53,677 nt of DNA from Candidatus Saccharimonadota bacterium. GTDB taxonomy: Bacteria > Patescibacteriota > Saccharimonadia > Saccharimonadales > Saccharimonadaceae. Every line of letters starts with the position of its first letter. Position 1 is the stretch's first letter. The position numbers were made by a program, and so were the translations under genes. The stretch lies in the NCBI GenBank assembly GCA_009777625.1, contig WRLL01000005.1, forward strand, positions 1 to 53,677. The letters are read 5' to 3'. This document shows, one piece after another, positions 28,360-38,625 of this stretch. A model generated the notes under the pieces. It saw nothing but the letters and a program-made list of their open reading frames with translations. It had not been told where the DNA came from and did no database searches.

Positions 28360-31300
28360 TTATAAGTTTGCTATCACTGTCCAAACCACCGTTCCCTGAT
28401 AAGTCCCAGGTGATCTTTCTGGCGCAATCTTCACACCATAGAAAACATTGGATTCATCTGGCGTCCCGGCAGAGAGCGGACTAGAGCCAGCACTGGCAGA
28501 TGAAGTAGTTTTCAAAGTCGTAGCCGTTGTTGGCACAGGTGACCAACCCGAATTAGCAGGAGAGGTAATATCAAACTGATAACCCCAAGAATCCGTCGTC
28601 AAACTGCCAGAGCCAGTCGGAGCCAGATAATCTGTAGTGTCAAGGCTGCCAAGAGCAGAGCCGACTCGTTTCAGACGGTTATCGCTTGTACAAGTGCCAG
28701 CGCCTAAATCCCCAGTGGCGTCATACGCACAGCCAGCCTGAAATATCAAAGTGTACCCAGTAGCATTATTCGTCGCCGCCCCGATGATGTCCATCGCCGT
28801 GTCAGATGGCGTACTCGGCGCTAAATTAATCGTCGATTCGTTCGACGCCGTCAGCACCAGGAAAGTCTCATACATCCCATATAGAACGATGCTACCGTGC
28901 TCGGTTGACGTAGCTGGGGTCCATTCGGTCGAACTAGGCAAAATCACCGGATCGCATCCCGGCGCTGGATTAGCCACCGCGCAGCTTTCAGTACGATACC
29001 ATAGATAACCTAGGTATTGACCATTCGGTGCGCTGATCGTTCGCGTTGCCTCGTTGTACGTCGGCACTACTTGCCCAGCGGTTGTTTCATCCAGCACTGG
29101 ATTATCCTCGGGCGTGCCAGACGAACCAATCTTAACCTGATACACACCACTGGTCGAGACGCTGGGAAATGTTTGCGTATTAACAACAGAACCACTAACC
29201 ATAAATGTAGCTGCGCGACGAGCGTAACCACTGAAAGTCGTATTAAACATGTTGGTGAAAACCGTGCCATTCGGCGTGGTTACTGTATAAAACAGGTCAG
29301 ACGGCACCGTACCCACAGTTGAATATTGTCCATAGTTATAGAACGTGCTCTGGAACATCTGTGAGAAATTCTGCCCCAGGGCAGTATTCAACGAATCAAA
29401 CAATCCAGCCGGAATCGTGGCAACCGTCGAATTCCCCGCATAACCCGAAAACGTGCTGTAGAACGTGCTGCCGAAATTCGTACAGTTAGCAGTATTTATG
29501 CCGTCGAACAAACCGGTCGGAATCGTGGCGGTCGTCGATCTGGTGGCAAAATATTGGAAAGTGCTATTAAACATGCCAGACAAATTATTGCCCTTGGTTG
29601 TGTCTACGGCGCTAAAAAGCCCGACTGGGATATTACCGACAGTTGAATATTGCGCATAGTTGGCGAAGGCGCTGCTGAACATACTAGAGAAATTAACGCC
29701 CACACCGTTGCCTGTGCCCGTGCCATAACTGGTATCAATGCTGCTAAACAGACCGGCTGGAATATCACCGACCGTAGAGCTGTTGGCGTAACCATTAAAC
29801 GTCCCTGAGAACATCGACTGAAAAGTCGTTCCGCCGCTGGTGTTGATGGTGCTGAACAATCCGGCCGGGATATCTCCGACTGTGGACACGCGCGCAAATG
29901 AAGAAAATGTCGTTAGAAACATAGAGCTAAATATTGTGCCGCTGCCGGTGTTTATGGAACCGAACAGCCCGGCCGGAATGTTGCCAGTCGTATTGTTATA
30001 GGCATAGTTCGCAAAAGTACTAGAAAACATCGCGTTAAAATTCTGCCCGCTACTGGTGTTCAACTTGGCAAATAGTCCCGCCGGGATCGTGCCAACTGTG
30101 GAATTCCTGGCATAGCTGCTGAACGTGCCGTTAAACATCGAATTAAAATCCAATGCAGTGTCGGTCGCCAGCGAATCGAACAGCCCCGCCGGAATCGTGC
30201 CGCCCGTCGACACATAGGCAAAATTGCTGAACGTGTTGCTAAACATCGACTGGAAAGGCGTAGCTGTCAAGGGCCGAGCCGTCGTAACAATAGAATCGAA
30301 CAATCCCGCTGGGATCGTCGTGCTGGAATTATAGGCATAATAATTAAACGTGCTGTTGAACATAGCCTGGAAACTCGTGCCACGGCTGGTGTCCAAGCTG
30401 CTGAACAAATCGGCTGGAATCGTACCGGCGGTGGAATTACGAGCGTAATATTGGAAAGTATAAGCAAAGGTGCTCGAAAAACTCGTGCCACCGCCGCTAT
30501 CGATGGCGCTGAATAGACCACTCGGAATGGTGCCGTTAGTGGAATTTATCGCATATTCCGCAAAAGTGTAATAGAACAAGCTACCAAAACTGTTCGACTG
30601 TCCCGTCTTGTTGCCGGGCGCGCCGAAGAAATCAAACAAGTCCGCCGGAATGGTGCCGACATTTGAATTATATGCAAATTTGTTAAACGCATAGCCAAAC
30701 ATGTTGCCGAAATTGACTATACCAACGGCGACGTTGCTGCCGATGCTGATGCTATCAAACAGGCCAGCCGGAATCGTCGTGTTGGAATTATACGCATAGG
30801 CCGAAAAAACACTGTTGAACAGAAACGTCAAATTCGTTCCCATAGACGTATCAAGAAAAGTAAACAGGTCGGCCGGAATTGTCGCCACCGTTGATTTGTA
30901 ATAGCTTGTCTCACCACTGGGCGGTGTCATGTTAAAGGCGCCGTTGAACATATATTCAAAAACCGTGCCGCCGCTCGTGTCAAAATTGAACAAGCCAGAC
31001 GGAATGGTGGCAGTAGGGTTGTTAAAGGTGTACAACCTCAGGGCGCTCTGGAACATATACCCAAAATTTGTGACGCTGGATGTGTTGCTGGTCGGCGTGC
31101 TCAGAAAGTCAAACAGGTCGGCCGGGATAGTGGCGGCTGTTGACTTGTAGGCATAACCGTTAAAGGCGTTGGCGAACATGCTGCTGATATTCGTCGCGCT
31201 CGACGTGTTTAAGGAATCGAACAGATTGCCCGGAATAGTCGCTGTTGTCGAATTATAAGCGTAATTATTAAACGTACTATTGAACATGCTGCTAAGGTTT

Positions 31301-33441
31301 GTGGACCCGTCCGTTGTGATATTCACAAACAGATTCTCTGGAATTTCCGCCCCGTTGCGCGCGCCATAGAACACATTGGCGAAGCGATACGTATTGCCCT
31401 TCGTCCGCATCAGGTCGGAAAATGGCGTGTCGATGGATTTGAACAAATCCTTGTTGGCCTGGACATTCGCAGTGCCAGTCGTGCCAGTGTAAAAACCGAA
31501 CGCGTTGAACCAACCAGCTGCCGGCGCGGCGTTGGGCCGAATAATTATCTGATATTGACCCGCCGTCGCATAGGTGTATGCGATGCCGTTGGAGCCAGTG
31601 CCGCTAGTGCCGGTGCAATTATATTCGTTCGGATTGCTGGTGGCCGTGCAGCCCGCTGGCGCTACTCCTGCTCCGCCAAAATTGATGGTCCAGTTATATG
31701 CGTAATTCGACACGCCGTTGACATAGCCGCTGGTCGGAATCGCAAATGTTGCGTTGCTGGTGCTGGTCGCGCCAGTGCTGTCCAATCGTGTATCAACCGT
31801 AAACGCGAAACACTCTGGAGTACCAACGCAATCCGGCACAGACGAATTAAACGCATAGAACGTCACGCTGTCAGTCGTGGTCGGCGTCGTTGGTATCCAT
31901 TCGTTACTATCTGGAAATGTCACTAAACTGCTGGCATTCTGTATACCGCAATCTGGTGTGGGTGTGGCAACGGCACAAGATGTGCCATCGGTGCGATACC
32001 AAGTATAATTGGCATAGGCACCGCCAGGTGCGATGATAGTGCGAATCGTTGCGTCATAAGTCGGCACCACCTGACTGCCGGTCGTAGCATTGACAGTTGG
32101 GTTGACACTTGGTGTACCAGCAGCACCAATTTTGGTAGAGTAGAGACCGTTAGTATCTGTGTCTCCGCTAAAGAATGTCTGGGTATTAACCGTCGAGCCA
32201 CCAACCACAAAACTGGCGGTACGTTGGGCGTAGTACTGAAAAATACCTACGTACATATTGGTAAATATAGTGCCATTGGACGTGTTGATACTTTGAAACA
32301 AATCCGGTGGGATTGTGCCAACAGTCGAACTATTGGCATAATTAGTAAATGTGACGCTAAGCATTTGGGTGAAATCGTTGCCATTAATGGTATTGATAGA
32401 ATCAAATAGCCCTTCAGGAATTGTGCCGACTGTGGAATATTGAGCATAGGAATTAAAGGTACCCCTAAACATGTTATAGAAATTCGTACCGCTGGAAGTA
32501 TTTATGGAATCAAGCAGACCGGCTGGAATAGTAGCCGCAGTAGAATTTTGAGCACATAGTATAAAAGTATTATAGAACATGCCATTGAAATTTAGCCCGC
32601 TGCTGGTATCGAAAGAACTGAATAAACTAGCTGGGATAGCGGCCGTGGTAGAGTTCTGAGCGAAATATCCAAAGGTCGACGAGAACATATAAGTAAAATC
32701 AGTTACGCCAGCAGTAGAGACATTAGCAAACAGATTATCTGGGATTCCAGTGCCATTAACTGCACCTTGGAATACATAGGCAAAACGGTAAGTTGAACTT
32801 TGGGCACGCATCAAATTAGTAAACGGCGTGTCTATAGACCTAAACATATATTTGTTGGCGTCAGCATTAGCACCAGTAGTATTATTAGAAAACCCAAACG
32901 CGTTGAACCACCCGGTGGTTGCAGCGCCATTTGGACGAATAGTGATCTGATACGGTCCAGCTGCCGCATAAGTATGAGAAATACCGTTGACACCAGGCGC
33001 AGTAGTATTGCTGCTGGTGCCGCTGACGTTTTGCGTGTTACCGTCACCCCAGTTGACAATCCAGCTATAGGCGTTGCTGGTATTGCCGACCACGCCCGAT
33101 GTTGGTATCGCAAAGGTTACGCTGCCAGTGTTAGTCAGCCCACCTGTCGCATCTAACCGCGTGTCGATTGAGAAGGCGAAACACTCTGGGTTGCCAGCGC
33201 AGTTAGCGATGGTCAAAGGATCAGCCGCAGTAATAGCTCCTGCAGTTTGCGGTTGCTCTAGCCGGTCCCAGAAGTTCATCACAAACGAAAACAACAGCGC
33301 AACAGCAACCAACAACACGCCGCCATTTCTAACAGCGCGAATTCGAAAACTCGCTCTAGCACGCTGCCGGCTTCGATATCGCCTGCGCCGAAGAAGAGCT
33401 GACCATATCTGGTTAAGCTGGGCTGATAAATTAAACTTCAA
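28360..33441 (-). CDS. giant BspA/DUF285-like repeat surface protein with PKD-like segments and C-terminal shared domain
   Basis: 1693 aa; about two dozen repeats of the form xTIPAGLFDSINTSSGTNFxxMFxxTFxxYAxxSTV; Arg-rich N-terminus plus TM; C-terminus YQGTVVWTVIANL. Confidence 0.85.
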   Translation of the reverse strand: MKFNLSAQLNQIWSALLRRRRYRSRQRARASFRIRAVRNGGVLLVAVALLFSFVMNFWDRLEQPQTAGAITAADPLTIANCAGNPECFAFSIDTRLDATGGLTNTGSVTFAIPTSGVVGNTSNAYSWIVNWGDGNTQNVSGTSSNTTAPGVNGISHTYAAAGPYQITIRPNGAATTGWFNAFGFSNNTTGANADANKYMFRSIDTPFTNLMRAQSSTYRFAYVFQGAVNGTGIPDNLFANVSTAGVTDFTYMFSSTFGYFAQNSTTAAIPASLFSSFDTSSGLNFNGMFYNTFILCAQNSTAATIPAGLLDSINTSSGTNFYNMFRGTFNSYAQYSTVGTIPEGLFDSINTINGNDFTQMLSVTFTNYANSSTVGTIPPDLFQSINTSNGTIFTNMYVGIFQYYAQRTASFVVGGSTVNTQTFFSGDTDTNGLYSTKIGAAGTPSVNPTVNATTGSQVVPTYDATIRTIIAPGGAYANYTWYRTDGTSCAVATPTPDCGIQNASSLVTFPDSNEWIPTTPTTTDSVTFYAFNSSVPDCVGTPECFAFTVDTRLDSTGATSTSNATFAIPTSGYVNGVSNYAYNWTINFGGAGVAPAGCTATSNPNEYNCTGTSGTGSNGIAYTYATAGQYQIIIRPNAAPAAGWFNAFGFYTGTTGTANVQANKDLFKSIDTPFSDLMRTKGNTYRFANVFYGARNGAEIPENLFVNITTDGSTNLSSMFNSTFNNYAYNSTTATIPGNLFDSLNTSSATNISSMFANAFNGYAYKSTAATIPADLFDFLSTPTSNTSSVTNFGYMFQSALRLYTFNNPTATIPSGLFNFDTSGGTVFEYMFNGAFNMTPPSGETSYYKSTVATIPADLFTFLDTSMGTNLTFLFNSVFSAYAYNSNTTIPAGLFDSISIGSNVAVGIVNFGNMFGYAFNKFAYNSNVGTIPADLFDFFGAPGNKTGQSNSFGSLFYYTFAEYAINSTNGTIPSGLFSAIDSGGGTSFSSTFAYTFQYYARNSTAGTIPADLFSSLDTSRGTSFQAMFNSTFNYYAYNSSTTIPAGLFDSIVTTARPLTATPFQSMFSNTFSNFAYVSTGGTIPAGLFDSLATDTALDFNSMFNGTFSSYARNSTVGTIPAGLFAKLNTSSGQNFNAMFSSTFANYAYNNTTGNIPAGLFGSINTGSGTIFSSMFLTTFSSFARVSTVGDIPAGLFSTINTSGGTTFQSMFSGTFNGYANSSTVGDIPAGLFSSIDTSYGTGTGNGVGVNFSSMFSSAFANYAQYSTVGNIPVGLFSAVDTTKGNNLSGMFNSTFQYFATRSTTATIPTGLFDGINTANCTNFGSTFYSTFSGYAGNSTVATIPAGLFDSLNTALGQNFSQMFQSTFYNYGQYSTVGTVPSDLFYTVTTPNGTVFTNMFNTTFSGYARRAATFMVSGSVVNTQTFPSVSTSGVYQVKIGSSGTPEDNPVLDETTAGQVVPTYNEATRTISAPNGQYLGYLWYRTESCAVANPAPGCDPVILPSSTEWTPATSTEHGSIVLYGMYETFLVLTASNESTINLAPSTPSDTAMDIIGAATNNATGYTLIFQAGCAYDATGDLGAGTCTSDNRLKRVGSALGSLDTTDYLAPTGSGSLTTDSWGYQFDITSPANSGWSPVPTTATTLKTTSSASAGSSPLSAGTPDESNVFYGVKIAPERSPGTYQGTVVWTVIANL

Positions 33442-33562
33442 CCAAGTTCCTCTTATTTTTGATTATTTTGACTATATATTTGTCTACCACTTAGACTTGA
33501 ATTATTATAACATAACCGCATCTCTGATTGCAATACTTTTTACGCCTTATTTTGGAAAGACT

Positions 33563-36007
33563 TTATAACTGGACTTTTTTGTAGAAAACCTGCTTGGCAA
33601 TTTCAGCTGCAACCAGGTAAGTCAGTACAATCAAACTGATCGAAATCATAACCGGCATGCTCGGCGTCGTAAAGCCAAAGAACGGCCCCAGCGACGAAAA
33701 GACCACTGCAACCGCGATCGTACAAACTGCCAACACGCTCAGCATCAGCGGCCACGACGGGCGCGAATGGATGAACGGCAGTCGCCGCGTGCGGATGATG
33801 TAGACGACGAATGTCTGCGTTAGCATCGACTCGATGAACCAGCCAGTCTGGAATTCGCTGGCGCCCAGGTGAAAGACCAGGAACAATGTCCCGAATGTGA
33901 TAAAGTCAAATACCGACGACAGCGGCCCAAACACCCACATGAATTTCTTGATTGATTTTAGATCCATGCGGCGCGGCTTGGCAATCATTTCTTTGTCGAC
34001 GGTGTCGGTCGGAATCGCCATTTGTGACGCGTCGTATAACAGATTGTTGAAAAGGATCTGCGGCGCTGTCATCGGCAGGAAAGGCAAGAACAAACTGGCA
34101 CCGGCCATCGAAAACATATTGCCAAAGTTCGAACTGAGGCTCATCATCAGATATTTCAAGGTGTTAGCAAAGGTCCGTCGGCCCTCAATGACGCCGGCGT
34201 TCAGCATGGCCAGGCTCTCGTTCATCAGGATCAGATCGGCTGTGTCCTTGGCGATGTCGACCGCGTTATTTACCGAGATTCCGATGTCGGCGGCGCGCAA
34301 ACTGGGTGCATCGTTTATGCCGTCGCCCAGATAACCCACGACATGGCCACGCGCCCGCAGAGCCTCGATAACCTTTAATTTTTGTTCAGGATTAACGCGC
34401 GCAAAGATCGTTACATCGTCGACCAATTTCTCCAATTTGAGCCGGTTCATTTTGGCAATTTCATCACCGGTCACGATGCTTTTGACCTCCAACTTCAAAT
34501 CATCGGCGACCTTGGCAGCGACTAGCGGATCATCACCGGTGATGATCTTGACCTCGATGCCGTTGTCGCGCAGGGCCAGCAGCGACTTCTCGGCCGAGCC
34601 TTTGGGCGGATCGACGAATGCGATAAAACCGGCGAATACCAAATCGGTTTCGTCGGCCGTCGAATAATCGCCATCTTTGTCGCCCTTGGTCATATTCTTG
34701 GTCGCGATGGCCAATACGCGAAAGCCGTCTCTGGACAAAGTCTCGTAATGTTTGGTAAGTTTGCCCAGCGCTGCGTCGGTCATGACTTTATTCTTGCCAT
34801 TGTCCTCGTACGAGTTGACGATTTTCAGCATTTCGTCAGGTGCGCCTTTAGAGATTAGAACCTCATGGCCGCCGGTTTTGACGACAACCGACTCGCGTTT
34901 GCGCTGAAAGTCAAACGGAATTTCTTGGACTAGTTTGTAGCCCTTCATGCTGAATTTGCGATATTTTAGGATCGCTGCGTCCAACGGATTTTCATACGCT
35001 GTCGAAAATTTGCAGGCCGTGTAAGCATATTGCAGCGCCACCTCGTCGTCAGTGCCAGCGAAATTTTCAGTTCGCGCCACAATAATACGGTTTTCGGTCA
35101 GCGTGCCGGTTTTGTCAGTACACAGCACGTCCATCGAACCGAAATTCTGAATCGCGCTGAGTTTTTTGACAATGACGCCTTTCTTGGCCATGGCCAGCGA
35201 ACCCTTAGTCAGATTAAGGGTGATGATCAAGGGAAGAAGCTCGGGCGTTAAGCCGATGGCCAGCGCAATCGAAAACAGCAACGCGTCGATCAAAGCGTTG
35301 TGACCCAGCAGAACGTTGAGTGCGAAAATCATCAACACCAACCCGAAAGTCAGCCGCGCGATCAACATCGAAAACCGTTTGATTTCGATGTCGAATTCGG
35401 TCGGCGTGGTTTTGCGCAGCGCCGCAGCGATCCGCGCGAACTGAGTTTGTGCGCCGGTCGCCGTCACGCGCATCGTACCAGCGCCAGAGGTCACGCTGCT
35501 GCCCAAATAAATCGTTTCGTCTATGTTTTTTAAGGCCGGAAAAGATTCGCCAGTTAGGGAACTTTCGTCCAATGTCAGATCGGTCGCCGCGATGATTTCG
35601 CCGTCGGCCGGAATCAACGACCCGGCGTCGAGTTCAATGATGTCGCCCGGCACGATGTCGGCCAGAGCTACGTTGCGGATTTTGTGGCTGCGCCAGACTT
35701 GGGCGAAAACGCGAACTTTCTTTTGCAGGCGATCAGCGGCCTTTTCCGACCGATAAGTGTTGACAAAATCCAGCGTCACTGACATCAACACAATGATCAT
35801 GATGATGACCATGCTCGGCACTTCGCCAAAGAAACCCGCCAGCAGAGCTGCCAAGATCAAAATTATTACCAGCGGATTTCGAAATCGCGATAGATAGGCA
35901 CGTATGCCAGTCATCTTTCGTTCCTTAATAACGGTGTTCGGGCCGTATTTGTCCAGACGTTTTGCTGCTTCGGCCAAGGTCAAACCTAAATCGCTAGCGT
36001 TTTCCAT
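33563..36007 (-). CDS. mgtA: magnesium-translocating P-type ATPase (MgtA/B-like)
   Basis: LDESSLTGESFP, DKTGTLTENRI, GDGINDAPSLRAADIGISV; start placed at MENASDLG (36007), with TATAAT six nt upstream. Confidence 0.85.
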   Translation of the reverse strand: MENASDLGLTLAEAAKRLDKYGPNTVIKERKMTGIRAYLSRFRNPLVIILILAALLAGFFGEVPSMVIIMIIVLMSVTLDFVNTYRSEKAADRLQKKVRVFAQVWRSHKIRNVALADIVPGDIIELDAGSLIPADGEIIAATDLTLDESSLTGESFPALKNIDETIYLGSSVTSGAGTMRVTATGAQTQFARIAAALRKTTPTEFDIEIKRFSMLIARLTFGLVLMIFALNVLLGHNALIDALLFSIALAIGLTPELLPLIITLNLTKGSLAMAKKGVIVKKLSAIQNFGSMDVLCTDKTGTLTENRIIVARTENFAGTDDEVALQYAYTACKFSTAYENPLDAAILKYRKFSMKGYKLVQEIPFDFQRKRESVVVKTGGHEVLISKGAPDEMLKIVNSYEDNGKNKVMTDAALGKLTKHYETLSRDGFRVLAIATKNMTKGDKDGDYSTADETDLVFAGFIAFVDPPKGSAEKSLLALRDNGIEVKIITGDDPLVAAKVADDLKLEVKSIVTGDEIAKMNRLKLEKLVDDVTIFARVNPEQKLKVIEALRARGHVVGYLGDGINDAPSLRAADIGISVNNAVDIAKDTADLILMNESLAMLNAGVIEGRRTFANTLKYLMMSLSSNFGNMFSMAGASLFLPFLPMTAPQILFNNLLYDASQMAIPTDTVDKEMIAKPRRMDLKSIKKFMWVFGPLSSVFDFITFGTLFLVFHLGASEFQTGWFIESMLTQTFVVYIIRTRRLPFIHSRPSWPLMLSVLAVCTIAVAVVFSSLGPFFGFTTPSMPVMISISLIVLTYLVAAEIAKQVFYKKVQL

Positions 36008-36047
36008 GATATAATTATAGCACGAAGTTTTTATTAAGGAGGCTGGG

Positions 36048-37418
36048 ATGAGCGATAATTCTGATAATCTGGAACTCAATCCGTTGTACGCTCAGCGCGA
36101 CGAACTGCGCAGCGTGCCACGCGGTAAACTGGGGCAGAAACCGATGCTGGCCGAATCGGCCTATCAGATCATTCACGACGAAGTCATGCTCGACGGCAAT
36201 TCGCGGCTGAATCTGGCGACCTTTGTCGGGACCTGGATGGACGATTACGCGCGGCGGCTCTACAGCGAGTCGTTCGACAAAAATATCATCGACAAGGACG
36301 AATATCCGCAAACCGCCCGTATCGAAGAATATTGTTTGCAAATGTTGGCCGATCTGTGGCACGCGCCAGATGCCAAGAAGCCGACTGGCACGTCGACGAC
36401 CGGTTCGTCTGAAGCCTGCATGCTGGCTGGTTTAGCGTTCAAAAGAAAATGGCAAAATGCTCGCCGCGCTTCTGGTCAAGATGTTTCAAAGCCAAACCTA
36501 GTCATGAGTTCGGCCGTCCAAGTTTGCTGGGAAAAATTCTGCAATTATTTTGATGTCGAACCGCGCTACGTGCCGATCAGCGACGAACATTCCGTGTTCG
36601 ACGGTGTCGATCTGGAAAAGTACGTTGACGAAAACACCATCGGCGTGGTGGCGATCATGGGCGTAACTTACACCGGCCGATACGAACCGGTCGAACAGAT
36701 CGCGGCCGCGCTGGATCAGATTCAAAACGACAAAGGGCTGAACATCCCGATTCACGTCGACGGCGCGTCAGGTGCGATGGTGGCGCCGTTTCTGCAGCCC
36801 GATCTGAATTGGGATTTTCGCCTGTCGCGTGTTAAATCAATCAATACGTCAGGGCACAAGTACGGCCTGGTTTATCCGGGAATCGGCTGGGTTCTTTGGC
36901 GCAACGCCAGCGATCTGCCCGAAGATTTAGTGTTCAAGGTTGATTACCTGGGCGGAGAAATGCCAACTTTCAGTCTGAACTTTTCGCGGCCCGGTGCGCA
37001 GGTGTTATTACAATACTATCTTTTCTTAAGACTAGGTTTTGAAGGATATAAGGAAGTCCAGCAGGCTTCGCAAACTGTGGCGAAAAAATTAGCCAAAGCC
37101 TTAACGGAATTTTCGCAGTTCAAAGTCATTAGCGACGGTTCCGATATCCCAGTCGTTGCTTGGACGAAAACCGACCAGAACAATTGGAGTCTTTACGACT
37201 TATCCGAAGAACTGCGCATCAACGGCTGGCAAGTTCCGGCCTATCAATTGCCGGCTAACCTGACCGAAACAACCGTTCAACGTATCGTCGTCCGAAACGG
37301 CCTGAGCATGGAGATGACCGATGATCTGATCGATGACATCCGCGAGGCCGTGAAAAAACTCGATCAATTGGATTGTCCGTTACCGGCAGAGCCAAAGAAA
37401 AAATCGTTCAAGCATTAA
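36048..37418 (+). CDS. gadB: glutamate decarboxylase (PLP-dependent)
   Basis: GTSTTGSSEACMLAGLAFKRKWQ, VDGASGAMVAPFL, SINTSGHKYGLVYPGIGWVLWR; SD aaggagg. Confidence 0.93.
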   Translation: MSDNSDNLELNPLYAQRDELRSVPRGKLGQKPMLAESAYQIIHDEVMLDGNSRLNLATFVGTWMDDYARRLYSESFDKNIIDKDEYPQTARIEEYCLQMLADLWHAPDAKKPTGTSTTGSSEACMLAGLAFKRKWQNARRASGQDVSKPNLVMSSAVQVCWEKFCNYFDVEPRYVPISDEHSVFDGVDLEKYVDENTIGVVAIMGVTYTGRYEPVEQIAAALDQIQNDKGLNIPIHVDGASGAMVAPFLQPDLNWDFRLSRVKSINTSGHKYGLVYPGIGWVLWRNASDLPEDLVFKVDYLGGEMPTFSLNFSRPGAQVLLQYYLFLRLGFEGYKEVQQASQTVAKKLAKALTEFSQFKVISDGSDIPVVAWTKTDQNNWSLYDLSEELRINGWQVPAYQLPANLTETTVQRIVVRNGLSMEMTDDLIDDIREAVKKLDQLDCPLPAEPKKKSFKH

Positions 37419-37532
37419 GCAATATGTGACCCAATAGTTTCAAAAACTCTAAAACAAACTTTGCCTCAGAAGGAGCCACCGCTTGCTAAACACGACGCAA
37501 TTAAGGGAACAGCCATTGTTTTTTGTTTCCCC

Positions 37533-38387
37533 TTAATCATTTTCATCAATAAATTTCACCACTGCTCTCTCGATCTTCTCCGAATGCCCGACCATTAAAT
37601 GCCCGCCGGTTTCAAAGAAAATAGAGGTTCTATTTGGAAAGCGTTTAACAGCTTGTTCGGTTTGCTCAAAACCCACTAGTTTATCGTCCTTTGCGGCAAG
37701 TATCAGCGTAGGAGCCTGTAAAGATTCGATTTTGTAATCATGGAAATTCCTCGCCATGTCCGGGTTGTTGATCGAAGCGTCTAGCGCCACACCCCTCTTT
37801 CTCTCGCTGATGGGGAGCATGCTGTAAATCGTCGACGGCTCCATCCCCATGATCGGCTCAAATAGGGGGCTGATCAAGAACATGGCGCAATCATTGACCA
37901 AGAACGATGGCGGCCCGGCGTATTCCGCATATTTCTCTGGCTTCTCGGTAAATGGCATCGCGGAGGAGAACAGAATCAGCCCCTTGACGCGTTCAGGATA
38001 ATCCAGCGCGAATCGAATCGCAATAGTGCCGCCGGCCGATTGGCCCAAGACGTAGACTTTGTCGATTCCTAATTTGTCCAATAATTCCACAAAAGCTTTG
38101 GCTTGCTCGGCCGGTGTACCATCTCCTTTGACATCGCTTCCCAGATAACCGAATCTAGAAGGAGCGACAATTCTATATTGCGAGCTGAAACTTTTGACGC
38201 TGTCATACGCCTGGTCGTAACCGCCAAAAATTCCGTGTACCGAAAGAATTGTTTCGCCTTCGCCTTTAACAACATAAGCCATTTCGCCGTAACTTAAATT
38301 TGCGGTCTGCGAGTTATAAGTTGCGAGACGTTCGCGGCTTTCGTTGACTGCGATATGGCATCTGATCCCTTGAACTAATAAATACAA
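37533..38387 (-). CDS. alpha/beta-fold hydrolase, membrane-anchored; 5' end uncertain
   Basis: LSVHGIFGGYDQAYDSV, VLGQSAGGTIAIRFALDYPERV; open frame continues upstream through a TM segment. Confidence 0.8.
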   Translation of the reverse strand: MYLLVQGIRCHIAVNESRERLATYNSQTANLSYGEMAYVVKGEGETILSVHGIFGGYDQAYDSVKSFSSQYRIVAPSRFGYLGSDVKGDGTPAEQAKAFVELLDKLGIDKVYVLGQSAGGTIAIRFALDYPERVKGLILFSSAMPFTEKPEKYAEYAGPPSFLVNDCAMFLISPLFEPIMGMEPSTIYSMLPISERKRGVALDASINNPDMARNFHDYKIESLQAPTLILAAKDDKLVGFEQTEQAVKRFPNRTSIFFETGGHLMVGHSEKIERAVVKFIDEND

Positions 38388-38537
38388 TAAAATGACAGAC
38401 AGAATGAGTCCAATGATAAGTACATAACGACGTTTGTACCAGGCCTTCTTTGTCTTTTTCGCCTGTGGTTTCGCCGTATTGGAAAGCTCTATGATTTTAC
38501 CTTTCGTTAATCCAAGCGGAAAATTTTCTGAAATGGT

Positions 38538-38610
38538 GAGTTTGAAGGGACTCGAACCCCCGACCTCTGCCGTGTGAAGGCAGCGCTCTAGCCAGCTGAG
38601 CTACAAACTC
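38538..38610 (-). tRNA. tRNA-Val (CAC)
   Basis: Reverse complement GAGTTTGTAGCTCAGCTGGCTAGAGCGCTGCCTTCACACGGCAGAGGTCGGGGGTTCGAGTCCCTTCAAACTC; anticodon loop TTCACAC. Confidence 0.95.
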
Positions 38611-38625
38611 ATCGTAAACATTTTA

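Noticed and set aside
28400-33400. Regularly spaced repeats that could suggest a CRISPR array or satellite
   Set aside because: Repeats are degenerate at DNA level and encode an in-frame amino-acid repeat; no spacer/repeat structure and no cas genes.
32800-33568. Plus-strand ORFs opposite the 5' end of the BspA-like gene
   Set aside because: Antisense reading of a biased coding region; no domain or initiation signal.
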